From Streptomyces sp. DHE7-1 (GTDB taxonomy: Bacteria > Actinomycetota > Actinomycetes > Streptomycetales > Streptomycetaceae), in the NCBI GenBank assembly GCA_016432725.1, contig JACJDG010000003.1, positions 3,906,001 to 3,970,000 of the forward strand: a DNA stretch of 64,000 bases. Reading direction: 5' to 3'. The translations under genes and the position numbers were made by a program. This document shows positions 54,028-64,000 of this stretch, one piece after another. Position 1 is the first letter of the stretch. The number at the start of each line of letters is the position of its first letter. The notes under the pieces are model-generated. The model made no database searches. It was not told where the DNA came from and worked only from the letters and a program-made list of their open reading frames with translations.

Positions 54028-55635
54028 TCAGGGGTTGCCCGTCGAGACGTTGAGCTGGATCTCGACGTTCTTCGGATCGACGTCCGTGCCGGCCTGCGGG
54101 AACTGGTCGATGATCGCGCCCTGGCCGAAGGTGTTCTCGTCGACGTCCTTGGTCTTGACGCGCCAGCCCGCGGCCGCCGCGCACTCCTTGACGGACTTGA
54201 TGTACTTGAACCGGAAGTCCGGGAGCTCGATCTTCTTCGGGTCGTTGTACGACTCCTCCGGCTCCGTGCAGTCGGTCTCCTTGACCGTCTTCGACGTGTC
54301 CGGTCCCCGATAGCCCGCCGCGTGGGTCGACGCCGAGGGGCTGGGGTCGTTGCCGCCCTTGTCGTCCGTGCCGCCGCTGTTCAGGGTCAGCGCGACGATC
54401 AGGCCGACGACCGCGACGAGGGACACCACGATCGAGCCGATGATCACCGGCTTGTTGCTCTTGCCGCCGCCCCCGCCCGAGGACTGCACGGCCGTCTGGG
54501 GCGTGATGTTGTACGGCGGCGGGGTCGAGGGGGACTGCTGCCCGTAGGCCGCGGGCGCCTGGTAGCCGCCCTGCTGGGGATAGCCGTACGCCGGGGTGGG
54601 CGCCGGGGTGCCGTAAGGGTTCGGCTGGTACGGCGTCTGCACCGGGCCGGTCGGCGCGGGGGCCGCCTGGTCGATGGGCGGGAACACCGTGGCGCCCACG
54701 CCCGCGCCGCTCTGCGTCGGCCCGGCGCCCGGCACGATGCTGGGCGGGGCCGCCTGCAGGGAGGAGGCGACACGGAGGCACTCGTCGCGCATGGACTCGG
54801 CGGTCGGGAAGCGCTCGTTCGGGTTCTTCTTCAGCGCCCGGGCGATCAGCGCGTCCACCGCCGGCGGCAGCGCACGGTTGATCGAGGAGGCCGCGACCGG
54901 CACCTCCTGCACGTGCGCGTAGGCGATCGCCAGCGGGGAGTCCGCGTCGAACGGCAGCCGCCCGGTCACGAGCTGGAACAGCATGATGCCGACCGAGTAC
55001 AGGTCGGAGCGGGCGTCCACGCCCCGGCCGAGGGCCTGCTCGGGCGAGAGGTACTGCGGGGTGCCGACGACCATGCCGGTCTGGGTCATCGAGGTGACGC
55101 CGGACTGCATGGCGCGCGCGATGCCGAAGTCCATGACCTTGACCACGCCGCGCTTGGTCATCATCACGTTGCCCGGCTTGATGTCGCGGTGGACCAGGCC
55201 CATCTCGTGGCTGATCTCCAGCGCCGCCAGCACGTCCGCGGTGATCTTCAGCGCCTTGTCGGCGGGCATCGCGCCGGACTGCCGGACGTCCTCGTCGAGG
55301 ACCGAGCCCAGCGGGCGCCCCTCCACGTACTCCATGACGATGTACGGCATGGTCGCGCCGTCCAGCGCGTCCTCGCCGGTGTCGAAGACGGAGACGATGT
55401 TGGTGTGCGTGAGCTTGGCCACGGACTGGGCCTCGCGCCGGAACCGCTCGCGGAAGGCCTGCTCCCGGCCCAGCTCGGAGTGGAGGGTCTTGATCGCCAC
55501 CTGGCGGTCGAGCACGGTGTCGTAGGCCAGGTGGACCGAGGCCATGCCGCCCTGACCGAGCAGGTCGCGCAGCTGGTACCGGCCGCCGGCCAGCGTCCGC
55601 CCCGCGTACCGCTCCTGTGCGCCGTCCTGGCTCAT
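54028..55635 (-). CDS. Membrane Ser/Thr protein kinase with one PASTA domain
   Basis: 535 residues from ATG 55635. Kinase domain (about 15-280): GQGGMASVHLAYDTVLDRQV, AIKTLHSELG, HRDIKPGNVMM, MDFGIARAM, GTPQYLSPEQALG. A Pro/Gln/Tyr-rich linker, one membrane helix (VIIGSIVVSLVAVVGLIVAL, near residue 405), an acidic spacer, and a single extracellular PASTA-like repeat (IELPDFRFKYIKSVKECAAA ... VDPKNVEIQLNVSTGNP). Probably senses a wall fragment or muropeptide. Divergent from a second kinase; both probably arose by duplication. No frame breaks. Confidence 0.93.
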   Translation of the reverse strand: MSQDGAQERYAGRTLAGGRYQLRDLLGQGGMASVHLAYDTVLDRQVAIKTLHSELGREQAFRERFRREAQSVAKLTHTNIVSVFDTGEDALDGATMPYIVMEYVEGRPLGSVLDEDVRQSGAMPADKALKITADVLAALEISHEMGLVHRDIKPGNVMMTKRGVVKVMDFGIARAMQSGVTSMTQTGMVVGTPQYLSPEQALGRGVDARSDLYSVGIMLFQLVTGRLPFDADSPLAIAYAHVQEVPVAASSINRALPPAVDALIARALKKNPNERFPTAESMRDECLRVASSLQAAPPSIVPGAGPTQSGAGVGATVFPPIDQAAPAPTGPVQTPYQPNPYGTPAPTPAYGYPQQGGYQAPAAYGQQSPSTPPPYNITPQTAVQSSGGGGGKSNKPVIIGSIVVSLVAVVGLIVALTLNSGGTDDKGGNDPSPSASTHAAGYRGPDTSKTVKETDCTEPEESYNDPKKIELPDFRFKYIKSVKECAAAAGWRVKTKDVDENTFGQGAIIDQFPQAGTDVDPKNVEIQLNVSTGNP

Positions 55636-55711
55636 CTCTCCGCGTCCCCCACTGGCCGTCCGGCGCCGTCGCTGGGCGAACATGCCTTGATCGAATGTGT
55701 CATTCCCGGCC

Positions 55712-55740
55712 AAGTCTGCCCGAGGGCACTGACACGTCAA
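55712..55740 (-). promoter_or_regulatory. Probable promoter of the PASTA kinase gene
   Basis: On the minus strand TTGACG (55735-55740), 17-base spacer, AGACTT (55712-55717); start codon 77 bases downstream. Confidence 0.6.
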
Positions 55741-55782
55741 GCTCGGTGCCCGTTCCGTGACCGTACGCGAAAGAAGAGTCGC

Positions 55783-55793
55783 GTAAGCGTTAC
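55783..55793. promoter_or_regulatory. Palindrome in the divergent kinase promoter region
   Basis: GTAAGCGTTAC: GTAA/TTAC arms in AT-rich surroundings, upstream of both kinase promoters; 43 bases from the -35 of the PASTA kinase. Confidence 0.35.
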
Positions 55794-55978
55794 AGCGGAC
55801 GTACGAGCGGTGCACAGAATTTGCACGAGAGCGCGTGCTAGGGGTTTCATGACCGGTCCGTCTCGGGCCGGTTCCGGTTCCGGTTCCGGACCGGAGGCGG
55901 ACGCGGAGGCTGTAGCGTGGCCGACGGAGACCGTAACAACACCGCGCGCACCGCGGGCAGAAACGACGGCGAGGACCG

Positions 55979-57559
<1,581 letters not shown>

Positions 57560-57580
57560 GACACCCCGGCTGAACCACTC

Positions 57581-57620
57581 CCACGCGCGCGGGCGGGCCA
57601 CGGCTCGCCCGCGCGCGTGG
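57581..57620. terminator. Bidirectional terminator
   Basis: CCACGCGCGCGGGCG and CGCCCGCGCGCGTGG, 15 perfect pairs, 10-base loop, between the convergent kinase and APH genes. Confidence 0.8.
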
Positions 57621-57654
57621 CGTTCCGCGCGCCTCTCCGGACGCCCCGGCGCCC

Positions 57655-58698
57655 TCACCCCGCGAACGCGTCGCACACCGCCTCGTACTCGCGCGTCCAC
57701 CACACCGCGAGCGCCGAGGCGGCCGGGAACTGGCAGTCCGCGCGGGTGTCACCCCGCTCGTAGTGCCAGCGCAGCATCCAGAAGTCGTTCAGCCGCTCCC
57801 ACCACACCCGGTGCACGGCCGCCGCCAGCTCGGACGGCGTGGCGCGGGCAGCGCGCCGGTACGCGCGCGCGTACGCCCGCACCTTGGGCAGGTCGAGCGC
57901 GCCCGCGGGCCGTACGAAGAAGATCGCCGCGGCGCGTACGGCCTCCTCCGCACGGGGCTGCACGCCCAGCCGGTCCCAGTCGACGATGGCGGCCGGGCCG
58001 TCGTCCTTGTAGAGCAGGTTGAAGGGGTGGAAGTCGCCGTGCACCCAGCCGACCGGGCCGCCGCGCGGCGGCCGCCGGCCGGCGTGCTGCTCGAGCAGGG
58101 CGCGGCGTTCCAGGAGCCGGTGGCGGGCGAGCTCGTCGAACGCGTCGGCGGGGCGGTGGCGGCGTACGTGGCCGAGCAGCTCGTCGATCAGGGCGAAGGT
58201 GTCGGCCGGGTCGGCGCTCTCGACCGGATGCGGGCCCGTCGCCGGGCGGGTGCGGGCCTTGGGCGGCATCACCCGCTCCAGGCAGGCGTGCACGGCGCCC
58301 AGGAGCGCCCCCAGGCGCGCGCTCTCGGAGCGGGTGAGCTGGCCGCCGTGGCGGTGCCGCCCGTCGATCCAGGGGTGCAGGGCGTAGGCGTGGCCGCCCA
58401 CGACGGCGACCGTGCGGCCCTCGCGGTGCGCGAGCGGCTGGGCCACGGGGACGCCGAGGTCGGCCAGGCGCTGGGTGGCGCGGTGGCGGCGTTCGATGGC
58501 GGCCGGGTCGGCCGTGTCCGGATCGAAATGGTGCTTGAGGAAGTAGCGGCCGCGGGTGGTACGCACCCGGTAGCCGCGATTCAGCAGACCCTGGTCGACG
58601 GGTTCGCAGGCAAGTGCGGTACCGGCGGCGTACAGGCGCAGCAGGGCGCCCAGAGGGGGCGCGTGCGGTACTGGGGGTGGTACACATGAGCGCGGCAC
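57655..58698 (-). CDS. Aminoglycoside phosphotransferase-fold (APH) kinase
   Basis: 347 residues from GTG 58698. RGRYFLKHHFDPDTADPAAI (nucleotide-binding Lys), ALHPWIDGRHRHGGQLTRSE, catalytic loop GWVHGDFHPFNLLYKDDGPA (Asp in HGD, Asn) and AIVDWDRLG (metal-binding Asp). These small-molecule kinases use ATP; substrates include choline, homoserine, sugars or antibiotics. Nothing nearby identifies the substrate; an antibiotic-resistance role should not be assumed. No frame breaks. Confidence 0.85.
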   Translation of the reverse strand: MPRSCVPPPVPHAPPLGALLRLYAAGTALACEPVDQGLLNRGYRVRTTRGRYFLKHHFDPDTADPAAIERRHRATQRLADLGVPVAQPLAHREGRTVAVVGGHAYALHPWIDGRHRHGGQLTRSESARLGALLGAVHACLERVMPPKARTRPATGPHPVESADPADTFALIDELLGHVRRHRPADAFDELARHRLLERRALLEQHAGRRPPRGGPVGWVHGDFHPFNLLYKDDGPAAIVDWDRLGVQPRAEEAVRAAAIFFVRPAGALDLPKVRAYARAYRRAARATPSELAAAVHRVWWERLNDFWMLRWHYERGDTRADCQFPAASALAVWWTREYEAVCDAFAG

Positions 58699-59201
58699 GC
58701 GCCAGATGTTAGGGCACGGAAAGACCCTGTGAGCTGCGGCTTGTCACAGCCAGTCATCGGCGGTCGCATTTGGTCACAGGGTGCACACGGGTGAACCGCG
58801 TCGCGGGATGTCCAGTTCCACGTCTCGAATGGTGAGACCGCTCATCGGTCATATCCGGAATTGTCATGCTTCGCCCGCGAGGTGCGAGTCACAAGTCGAC
58901 TCTTCCCGTGTCCGGGGTCGCCGGGATAACGTGCCGTTGCTCCGGCCTCCTGCAAGGCTGTGACCAGCGACCTTCCGCCTCCTGCGGATTTACTTGGAAA
59001 TCCAAGCAAAAACGCAGGTCAGGAGGGGTTTCACAGATATGTGGAGCACTGGGTAACGTAAAAGTCGCAGGGCGCTCGCCGGGGCACCTGTCACGCCTGT
59101 TCCCGGCCGAGTGGTACCCACCCCGTGCCCGGTGGTCGAGAACAGGTGAGCCGCACTGGCCTACCGGCAACCCCGGGGGCCGGAACGACGGAGGAGCACA
59201 C
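58699..59201. promoter_or_regulatory. Promoter region of the second 2-oxoacid dehydrogenase operon
   Basis: 503 bases without a gene. Most notable is an AT-rich island with a 14-base dyad CTTGGA-AA-TCCAAG (58993-59006) and, 24 bases further, a candidate promoter TTCACA (59030-59035), 18-base spacer, TAACGT (59054-59059), giving a leader of about 135 bases before GTG 59202. It lacks the ACCGA-N4-TCGGT operator of the first bkd operon. Confidence 0.5.
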
Positions 59202-60389
59202 GTGACCGTGGACAGCAGTGCCGCGCGCAAGCCGCGACGCAGCGCCGCAGGCAAGGCCGGCACCACCGGCACCAAGCGCACCACCCGCACTACCCAGAAG
59301 AGCACCGACCCGGAGCTGGTGCAGCTCCTGACGCCCGAGGGCAAGCGGGTCAAGAACGCCGAGTACGACCGCTACGTCGACGGGATCACCCCCGACGAGC
59401 TGCGTGGCCTGTACCGCGACATGGTGCTCACCCGACGCTTCGACGCCGAGGCCACTGCGCTGCAGCGCCAGGGCGAGCTGGGCCTGTGGGCCTCGCTGCT
59501 CGGCCAGGAGGCCGCGCAGATCGGCTCCGGCCGCGCCCTGCGCGACGACGACTACGTGTTCCCGACCTACCGCGAGCACGGCGTGGCCTGGTGCCGCGGG
59601 GTCGACCCCACCAACCTGCTCGGGATGTTCCGCGGCGTGAACAACGGCGGCTGGGACCCGAACGGCAACAACTTCCACCTGTACACGATCGTCATCGGCT
59701 CCCAGACGCTGCACGCCACGGGATACGCGATGGGCGTGGCCAAGGACGGCGCCGACTCGGCCGTCATCGCCTACTTCGGCGACGGCGCCTCCAGCCAGGG
59801 CGACGTGGCCGAATCGTTCACCTTCTCCGCGGTCTACAACGCGCCGGTGGTGTTCTTCTGCCAGAACAACCAGTGGGCGATCTCCGAGCCCACCGAGAAG
59901 CAGAGCCGCGTCCCGCTCTACCAGCGCGCCCAGGGCTTCGGCTTCCCGGGTGTGCGCGTGGACGGCAACGACGTGCTGGCCTGCCTCGCGGTCACCAAGT
60001 GGGCGCTGGAGCGTGCCCGTGACGGCGAGGGCCCCACCCTGGTCGAGGCGTACACGTACCGCATGGGCGCCCACACCACCTCTGACGACCCCAGCCGGTA
60101 CCGGGGCGACGAGGAGCGGCTGGCCTGGGAGGCCAAGGACCCGATCCTGCGCCTGCGCCGGTTCCTGGAGGAGTCAAACCACGCGGACGAGGGATTCTTC
60201 GCGGAACTCGAGGCCGAGTCCGAGGCGTTGGGCAGGCGAGTGCGCGAAGCGGTCCGTGCCATGCCGGACCCGGACCACTTCGCCATCTTCGAGAACGTGT
60301 ACGCGGACGGGCACGCGCTCGTCGACGAGGAGCGAGCCCAGTTCGCCGCCTACCAGGCGTCGTTCGCGGACGCAGAGGGGGGTCACTGA
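59202..60389 (+). CDS. bkdA: 2-oxoacid dehydrogenase E1 alpha, complex 2
   Basis: 395 residues; GTG 59202 with GGAGGAG upstream. A Lys/Arg/Thr/Ala-rich N-terminal extension (about 1-35), then ELRGLYRDMVLTRRFDAEAT, ALQRQGELGLWASLLGQEAA, TPP-binding IAYFGDGASSQGDVAESFTF and FFCQNNQWAISEPTEKQSRV, and TYRMGAHTTSDDPSRYRGDE. Compared with complex 1 it carries SLLGQEAAQIGSG instead of STTGQEACEVAAA. By analogy with S. coelicolor it is the other branched-chain complex, although a pyruvate-type specificity cannot be ruled out. E1 beta follows after one base. Confidence 0.92.
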   Translation: MTVDSSAARKPRRSAAGKAGTTGTKRTTRTTQKSTDPELVQLLTPEGKRVKNAEYDRYVDGITPDELRGLYRDMVLTRRFDAEATALQRQGELGLWASLLGQEAAQIGSGRALRDDDYVFPTYREHGVAWCRGVDPTNLLGMFRGVNNGGWDPNGNNFHLYTIVIGSQTLHATGYAMGVAKDGADSAVIAYFGDGASSQGDVAESFTFSAVYNAPVVFFCQNNQWAISEPTEKQSRVPLYQRAQGFGFPGVRVDGNDVLACLAVTKWALERARDGEGPTLVEAYTYRMGAHTTSDDPSRYRGDEERLAWEAKDPILRLRRFLEESNHADEGFFAELEAESEALGRRVREAVRAMPDPDHFAIFENVYADGHALVDEERAQFAAYQASFADAEGGH

Positions 60390-60390
60390 G

Positions 60391-61366
60391 ATGGCCGAGA
60401 AGATGGCTCTTGCCAAGGCGATCAACGAGTCGCTGCGGCGCGCGCTGGAGACGGACCCCAAGGTCGTCGTCATGGGTGAGGACGTCGGCAAGCTCGGCGG
60501 CGTCTTCCGGGTGACGGACGGGCTGCAGAAGGACTTCGGCGAGAGCCGGGTCATCGACACCCCGCTCGCCGAGTCGGGCATCGTCGGCACCGCGATCGGT
60601 CTCGCCCTGCGCGGCTACCGCCCGGTGGTGGAGATCCAGTTCGACGGCTTCGTCTTCCCGGCCTACGACCAGATCGTCACCCAGCTCGCGAAGATGCACG
60701 CCCGGTCGCTGGGCAAGGTCAAGATGCCCGTCGTCATCCGCATCCCCTACGGCGGTGGCATCGGCGCGGTCGAGCACCACTCGGAGTCCCCGAGACCCTG
60801 TTCGCGCACGTGGCCGGCCTGAAGGTCGTCTCCCCGTCGAACCCGTCGGACGCCTACTGGATGATGCAGCAGGCCATCCAGAGCGACGACCCGGTCATCT
60901 ACTTCGAGCCCAAGCGCCGCTACTGGGACAAGGGCGAGGTGGACCCGGAGGCCATCCCCGGTCCGCTGCACAAGGCGCAGGTGGTGCGGGAGGGCACGGA
61001 CCTGACCCTGGCCGCCTACGGCCCGATGGTGAAGTTGTGCCAGGAGGTCGCGGCCGCGGCCGCCGAGGAGGGCAAGTCCCTGGAGGTGCTGGACCTGCGC
61101 TCGGTCAGCCCCTGGACTTCGACTCCGTCCAGGCCTCGGTGGAGAAGACCCGCCGCCTGGTCGTGGTCCACGAGGCGCCGGTGTTCTTCGGCTCCGGCGC
61201 GGAGATCGCCGCCCGGATCACCGAGCGGTGCTTCTACCACCTGGAGGCCCCGGTGCTCCGGGTCGGCGGCTACCACGCCCCGTACCCGCCGGCCCGCCTG
61301 GAGGAGGAGTACCTGCCGGGTCTGGACCGGGTGCTCGACGCCGTCGACCGTGCCCTGGCGTACTGA
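60391..61366 (+). CDS. bkdB: 2-oxoacid dehydrogenase E1 beta, complex 2 (two apparent frameshifts)
   Basis: 325 residues after repair. MAEKMALAKAINESLRRALE, VVMGEDVGKLGGVFRVTDGL, DTPLAESGIVGTAIGLALRG, VVIRIPYGGGIGAVEHHSES, EAPVFFGSGAEIAARITERC. Repairs: run 60788-60791 (HSESPETLFAHVAGLKV) and run 61109-61112 (RSVSPLDFDSVQASVEK). Same reaction as its paralogue at 45827; the sequence is clearly divergent, so this is an old duplication rather than a recent copy. Confidence 0.92.
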
Positions 61367-61377
61367 GGAGAGGGTTC

Positions 61378-62792
61378 GTGACGACGATGACGGAAGCATC
61401 CGTACGCGAGTTCAAGATGCCCGACGTGGGCGAGGGACTCACCGAGGCCGAGATCCTCAAGTGGTACGTCCAGCCGGGTGACACGGTCACCGACGGCCAG
61501 GTGGTGTGCGAGGTCGAGACCGCCAAGGCGGCCGTCGAACTCCCCATCCCCTACGACGGCGTGGTCCGTGAGCTGCGCTTCCCCGAGGGCACCACGGTCG
61601 ACGTGGGCACGGCCATCATCGCGGTGGACGTGTCGGGCGGCGCGGCTCCGGAGGCCCCGCCGGGCAGCCCGAGACGGCCGCCGCCGCTCCGGAGGCCCCC
61701 GAGGCGCCGGAGCCCGAGCCGACGGGCCGCCAGCCGGTCCTGGTCGGTTACGGCGTGGCCACCACCTCCACCAAGCGCCGTCCGCGCAAGGGCCCGGAGG
61801 TCACCGTCCCGGCCGCCGCCCAGGCGGTCCAGGCCGAGCTGAACGGCCACAGCGCCCCGGCGGCCCCCGACCGGAACCGCCCGCTGGCCAAGCCGCCGGT
61901 GCGCAAGCTGGCGAAGGACCTCGGTGTCGACCTCGCCACGGTCACCCCGTCCGGCCCGGACGGCGTGATCACCCGTGAGGACGTGCACGCGGCCGCCGCG
62001 CCGCGGGCCGCCGAGACCGCCGCGCCGGTCGCCCCGGCGCCCGTCGCCGCGGCTCCGGCCGCCGCGCCCGCCGCCGTGACCCACGACGGCGCACGCGAGA
62101 CCCGGATCCCGGTCAAGGGCGTCCGCAAGGCGACGGCGACGGCGATGGTCGGCTCCGCCTTCACCGCACCCCACGTCACGGAGTTCGTGACCGTGGACGT
62201 GACGCGCACGATGAAGCTGGTCGAGGAACTCAAGCAGGACAAGGAGTTCCAGGGGCTGCGGGTCAACCCGCTGCTGCTGATCGCCAAGGCGCTGCTGGTC
62301 GCCATCCGTCGCAACCCGGACGTCAACGCGTCCTGGGACGAGGCGAACCAGGAGATCGTGCTCAAGCACTACGTCAACCTGGGCATCGCGGCCGCCACCC
62401 CGCGCGGTCTGATCGTGCCGAACATCAAGGACGCCGACGCCAAGACGCTGCCGCAGCTCGCGGAGTCGCTGGGCGAGCTGGTGTCCACGGCGCGCGAGGG
62501 CAAGACCTCGCCGGCCGCGATGCAGGGCGGCACGGTCACCATCACCAACGTCGGAGTCTTCGGCGTCGACACCGGCACGCCGATCCTCAACCCCGGCGAG
62601 TCCGCGATCCTCGCGGTCGGTGCGATCAAGCTCCAGCCGTGGGTCCACAAGGGCAAGGTGAAGCCCCGCCAGGTGACGACGCTCGCGCTGAGCTTCGACC
62701 ACCGCCTGGTCGACGGCGAGCTGGGTTCCAAGGTGCTGGCCGACGTGGCGGCGGTCCTGGAGCAGCCGAAGCGGCTGATGACCTGGGCCTGA
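61378..62792 (+). CDS. bkdC: Dihydrolipoyl acyltransferase E2, complex 2 (one apparent frameshift)
   Basis: 471 residues after repair; GTG 61378 (AGGAGAGG upstream), ATG 61387 is an alternative. Lipoyl domain with Lys50 (CEVETAKAAVEL), Ala/Pro/Glu linker, peripheral binding domain (KPPVRKLAKDLGVDLATVTP), and catalytic core ending LALSFDHRLVDGELGSKVLA (His, Asp of HxxxDG). Repair at 61668-61670 gives PGSPETAAAAPEAPEAPE. Twelve bases after E1 beta; the operon ends in a terminator. Confidence 0.93.
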
Positions 62793-62822
62793 CGCCCGTC
62801 GCCCGGGTGGCTCCCGGGCGCC

Positions 62823-62862
62823 GAGGGGGGTGGTCGCGACTTCGTCTCGCGACCGCCCCCTC
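62823..62862 (+). terminator. Terminator-like hairpin after the second bkd operon
   Basis: GAGGGGGGTGGTCGCGA pairs with TCGCGACCGCCCCCTC over most of its length, loop CTTCGTC; weak T-run (TCTCCC). Confidence 0.65.
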
Positions 62863-62919
62863 TCCCGTTCGGCCCCGCTCCGGCCGCACCGGGTACGGAG
62901 CCGGTGCCGTCGACGCCCC

Positions 62920-64000
62920 CTAGCGCGGGCGCGGTCCGGGTGCCGGGTCCTCACGCAACCAGTGGCGTCCCGTGCTCCAGCCCAGCAGCCGGCGCCCTGT
63001 GCCACGGTCCACCCGCTCGCCGGACATGACCTGGCGCAGTCCGGTGAGGGCGGGGGCGAGCCGGCCCGCGATGTGCCAGGGCTGCCGCGCGCAGACCTCG
63101 CCGACGCGGTCCAGGGTGTCCCCCTGCCGGTCCGGCGGGCACAGGGACAGGTGGAACACCATCTGCCGCCAGGCGTAGGCGATGTCCTTGATGGTGCCGA
63201 GCGGCCGCGGGTTGTGGTGGACGCGCCCGGTCAGCCGGCACACCGTGTCGAAGCAGCGCAGGGCCACGTCGTCCCAGCCGGCGCCCGGGTCGATGCCGAC
63301 CCGGTGGACCAGGGTCGCCAGGTTGTGTGTGGTGAGGATCTGCGCCTGCTCGATCACCGTGCCGTTCCCCGCGACCCAGGAGCCGGACCGCCCCGAGCCC
63401 GGTGCGAACTCCGCCGCACGCTGCCGGCAGAGGGCCGCGAACCCGGGAGACGTACGGGCACCCCCGGACCGGAGGACGGACTCGGCCGCCTCGATGACGG
63501 CGAGGTTGCGCACCGCCGCGTAGTCGATGGCGTAGTACCGCTCGTACAGCGAGTCGCCGAGGAGTTCGGCCGCGACGCGCGCGGCGGTGAGGAACTTCGG
63601 GGTGAACGTGCCCATGAAGATGTCGGCCGCGAGTTCCTCCACGAAGGGCGCGCCCAGTTCGGCCTGGCGGGCCAGCACGGACAGCTCGCGGACCAGCGGG
63701 TTGGGCAGGATCGTGCCCGGGAAGGCGCGCACCGCGAGGCCGCCGAGCTGCCGCAGCGCCCCGGCCGCGGCCTCGTCGGCCCCGGAGCCGGCCCGCTGGG
63801 CGTCGACGGCCCGCACCCACGGCAGTTCCTCCACCCGCACCTGCCGCTGAAGGTCGAACAGCAGCAGGGAGCGGCGGTTGCGGAACGCGCGGTAGTGGGC
63901 CGCGGCGAGCGACCGCAGGGCCGGATCGGGGTGGGCCTCGGCGGTGGTGGCGGCGACGAGCTGGGGGACCAGCTCGGCCAGGACCTCAGCCGACGGAACG
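62920..64000 (-). CDS. Uncharacterised protein, 5' end beyond window
   Basis: The frame is open from 62920 to the window edge, so at least 360 residues. Segments: VLAELVPQLVAATTAEAHPD, HYRAFRNRRSLLLFDLQRQV, LVRELSVLARQAELGAPFVE, ELAADIFMGTFTPKFLTAAR, TGRVHHNPRPLGTIKDIAYA, WRQMVFHLSLCPPDRQGDTL. Mostly helical, Arg- and Ala-rich, no membrane segment or signal. I do not recognise the family. It is convergent with the bkd operon. An internal ATG/GTG around 63840 exists, but the coherent helical sequence upstream argues that the gene starts outside the window. Confidence 0.7.
   Translation of the reverse strand, partial: VPSAEVLAELVPQLVAATTAEAHPDPALRSLAAAHYRAFRNRRSLLLFDLQRQVRVEELPWVRAVDAQRAGSGADEAAAGALRQLGGLAVRAFPGTILPNPLVRELSVLARQAELGAPFVEELAADIFMGTFTPKFLTAARVAAELLGDSLYERYYAIDYAAVRNLAVIEAAESVLRSGGARTSPGFAALCRQRAAEFAPGSGRSGSWVAGNGTVIEQAQILTTHNLATLVHRVGIDPGAGWDDVALRCFDTVCRLTGRVHHNPRPLGTIKDIAYAWRQMVFHLSLCPPDRQGDTLDRVGEVCARQPWHIAGRLAPALTGLRQVMSGERVDRGTGRRLLGWSTGRHWLREDPAPGPRPR

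Noticed and set aside
57655..58698. APH-fold protein as an aminoglycoside resistance gene
   Set aside because: Only the general fold motifs are present; this superfamily has many metabolic members and there is no resistance or antibiotic cluster context.

Overview
This is a GC-rich, high-GC Gram-positive chromosome segment that I read as Streptomyces (or a very close relative). The grounds are about 70% GC, many GTG starts, GTGA/ATGA stop-start overlaps, candidate leaderless promoters, two perfect copies of the Streptomyces-type parS 14-mer (GTTTCACGTGAAAC), TTGTCCACA DnaA boxes, and gene content that follows, from memory, the conserved oriC-proximal core of Streptomyces coelicolor running downstream from gyrA. 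No phage, IS element or CRISPR array was seen.

Layout. 1-8.7 kb: gyrA 3' end, DUF3566 membrane protein, tRNA-Ile, a giant HTH/STAND-NTPase/14-WD40-repeat protein (minus), a 3Fe-4S ferredoxin, a family 2 glycosyltransferase, a DUF6344 secreted peptide and a DLW-39 mini-protein. 9-16 kb: an anchored secreted protein converging on a membrane Ser/Thr kinase, an XRE regulator pair with its own palindrome, tRNA-Ala, a parS site, DUF5324, cyclophilin, rhomboid protease, a DnaA-box cluster, and crgA. 16-29 kb: the growth and division island, with a DUF881 protein, a small membrane protein, a pabA/trpG-type amidotransferase, two class E sortases, an Mrr-like endonuclease, then the co-directional minus-strand array fhaA-fhaB-pstP-rodA/ftsW-pbpA-pknB. 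29-33 kb: tRNA-Leu, DUF2252, an unknown protein, a J-domain protein and a rhodanese. 33-44 kb: phenylacetyl-CoA epoxidase genes paaABCDE, a DUF5819-HTTM pair with a SPOUT methyltransferase, PaaN, a 3-hydroxyacyl-CoA dehydrogenase and a TetR regulator. 44-48 kb: Lrp/AsnC regulator and a first branched-chain 2-oxoacid dehydrogenase (E1a-E1b-E2). 48-54 kb: MobA-like/DUF6457 fusion, moeA, parS, K+ channel, quinone reductase, a secreted protein and bpa. 54-64 kb: two divergent membrane Ser/Thr kinases, an APH-type kinase, a second E1a-E1b-E2 operon and one partial unknown gene.

How parts work together. The fhaA-to-pknB array is the actinobacterial phospho-signalling unit that couples cell-wall growth (PBP plus SEDS protein) to a PASTA kinase and its PP2C phosphatase; crgA, the sortases and the rhomboid lie close by. 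The paa, paaN/hydroxyacyl-CoA dehydrogenase and bkd promoters share a nearly identical 14-bp palindrome (ACCGAACGATCGGT and a one-base variant). This suggests a single TetR regulon that joins aromatic and branched-chain acyl-CoA catabolism. DnaA boxes and parS sites are threaded through the intergenic regions, as expected near oriC.

Sequence quality. At 37 places in 24 genes the reading frame breaks in a way that adding one base restores, in nearly all cases within a short G or C run; tRNA-Leu also appears to lack one C. Every break has the same sign (a missing base). I treat these as probable homopolymer under-calls, not real pseudogenes, and give gene limits for the repaired reading frame.
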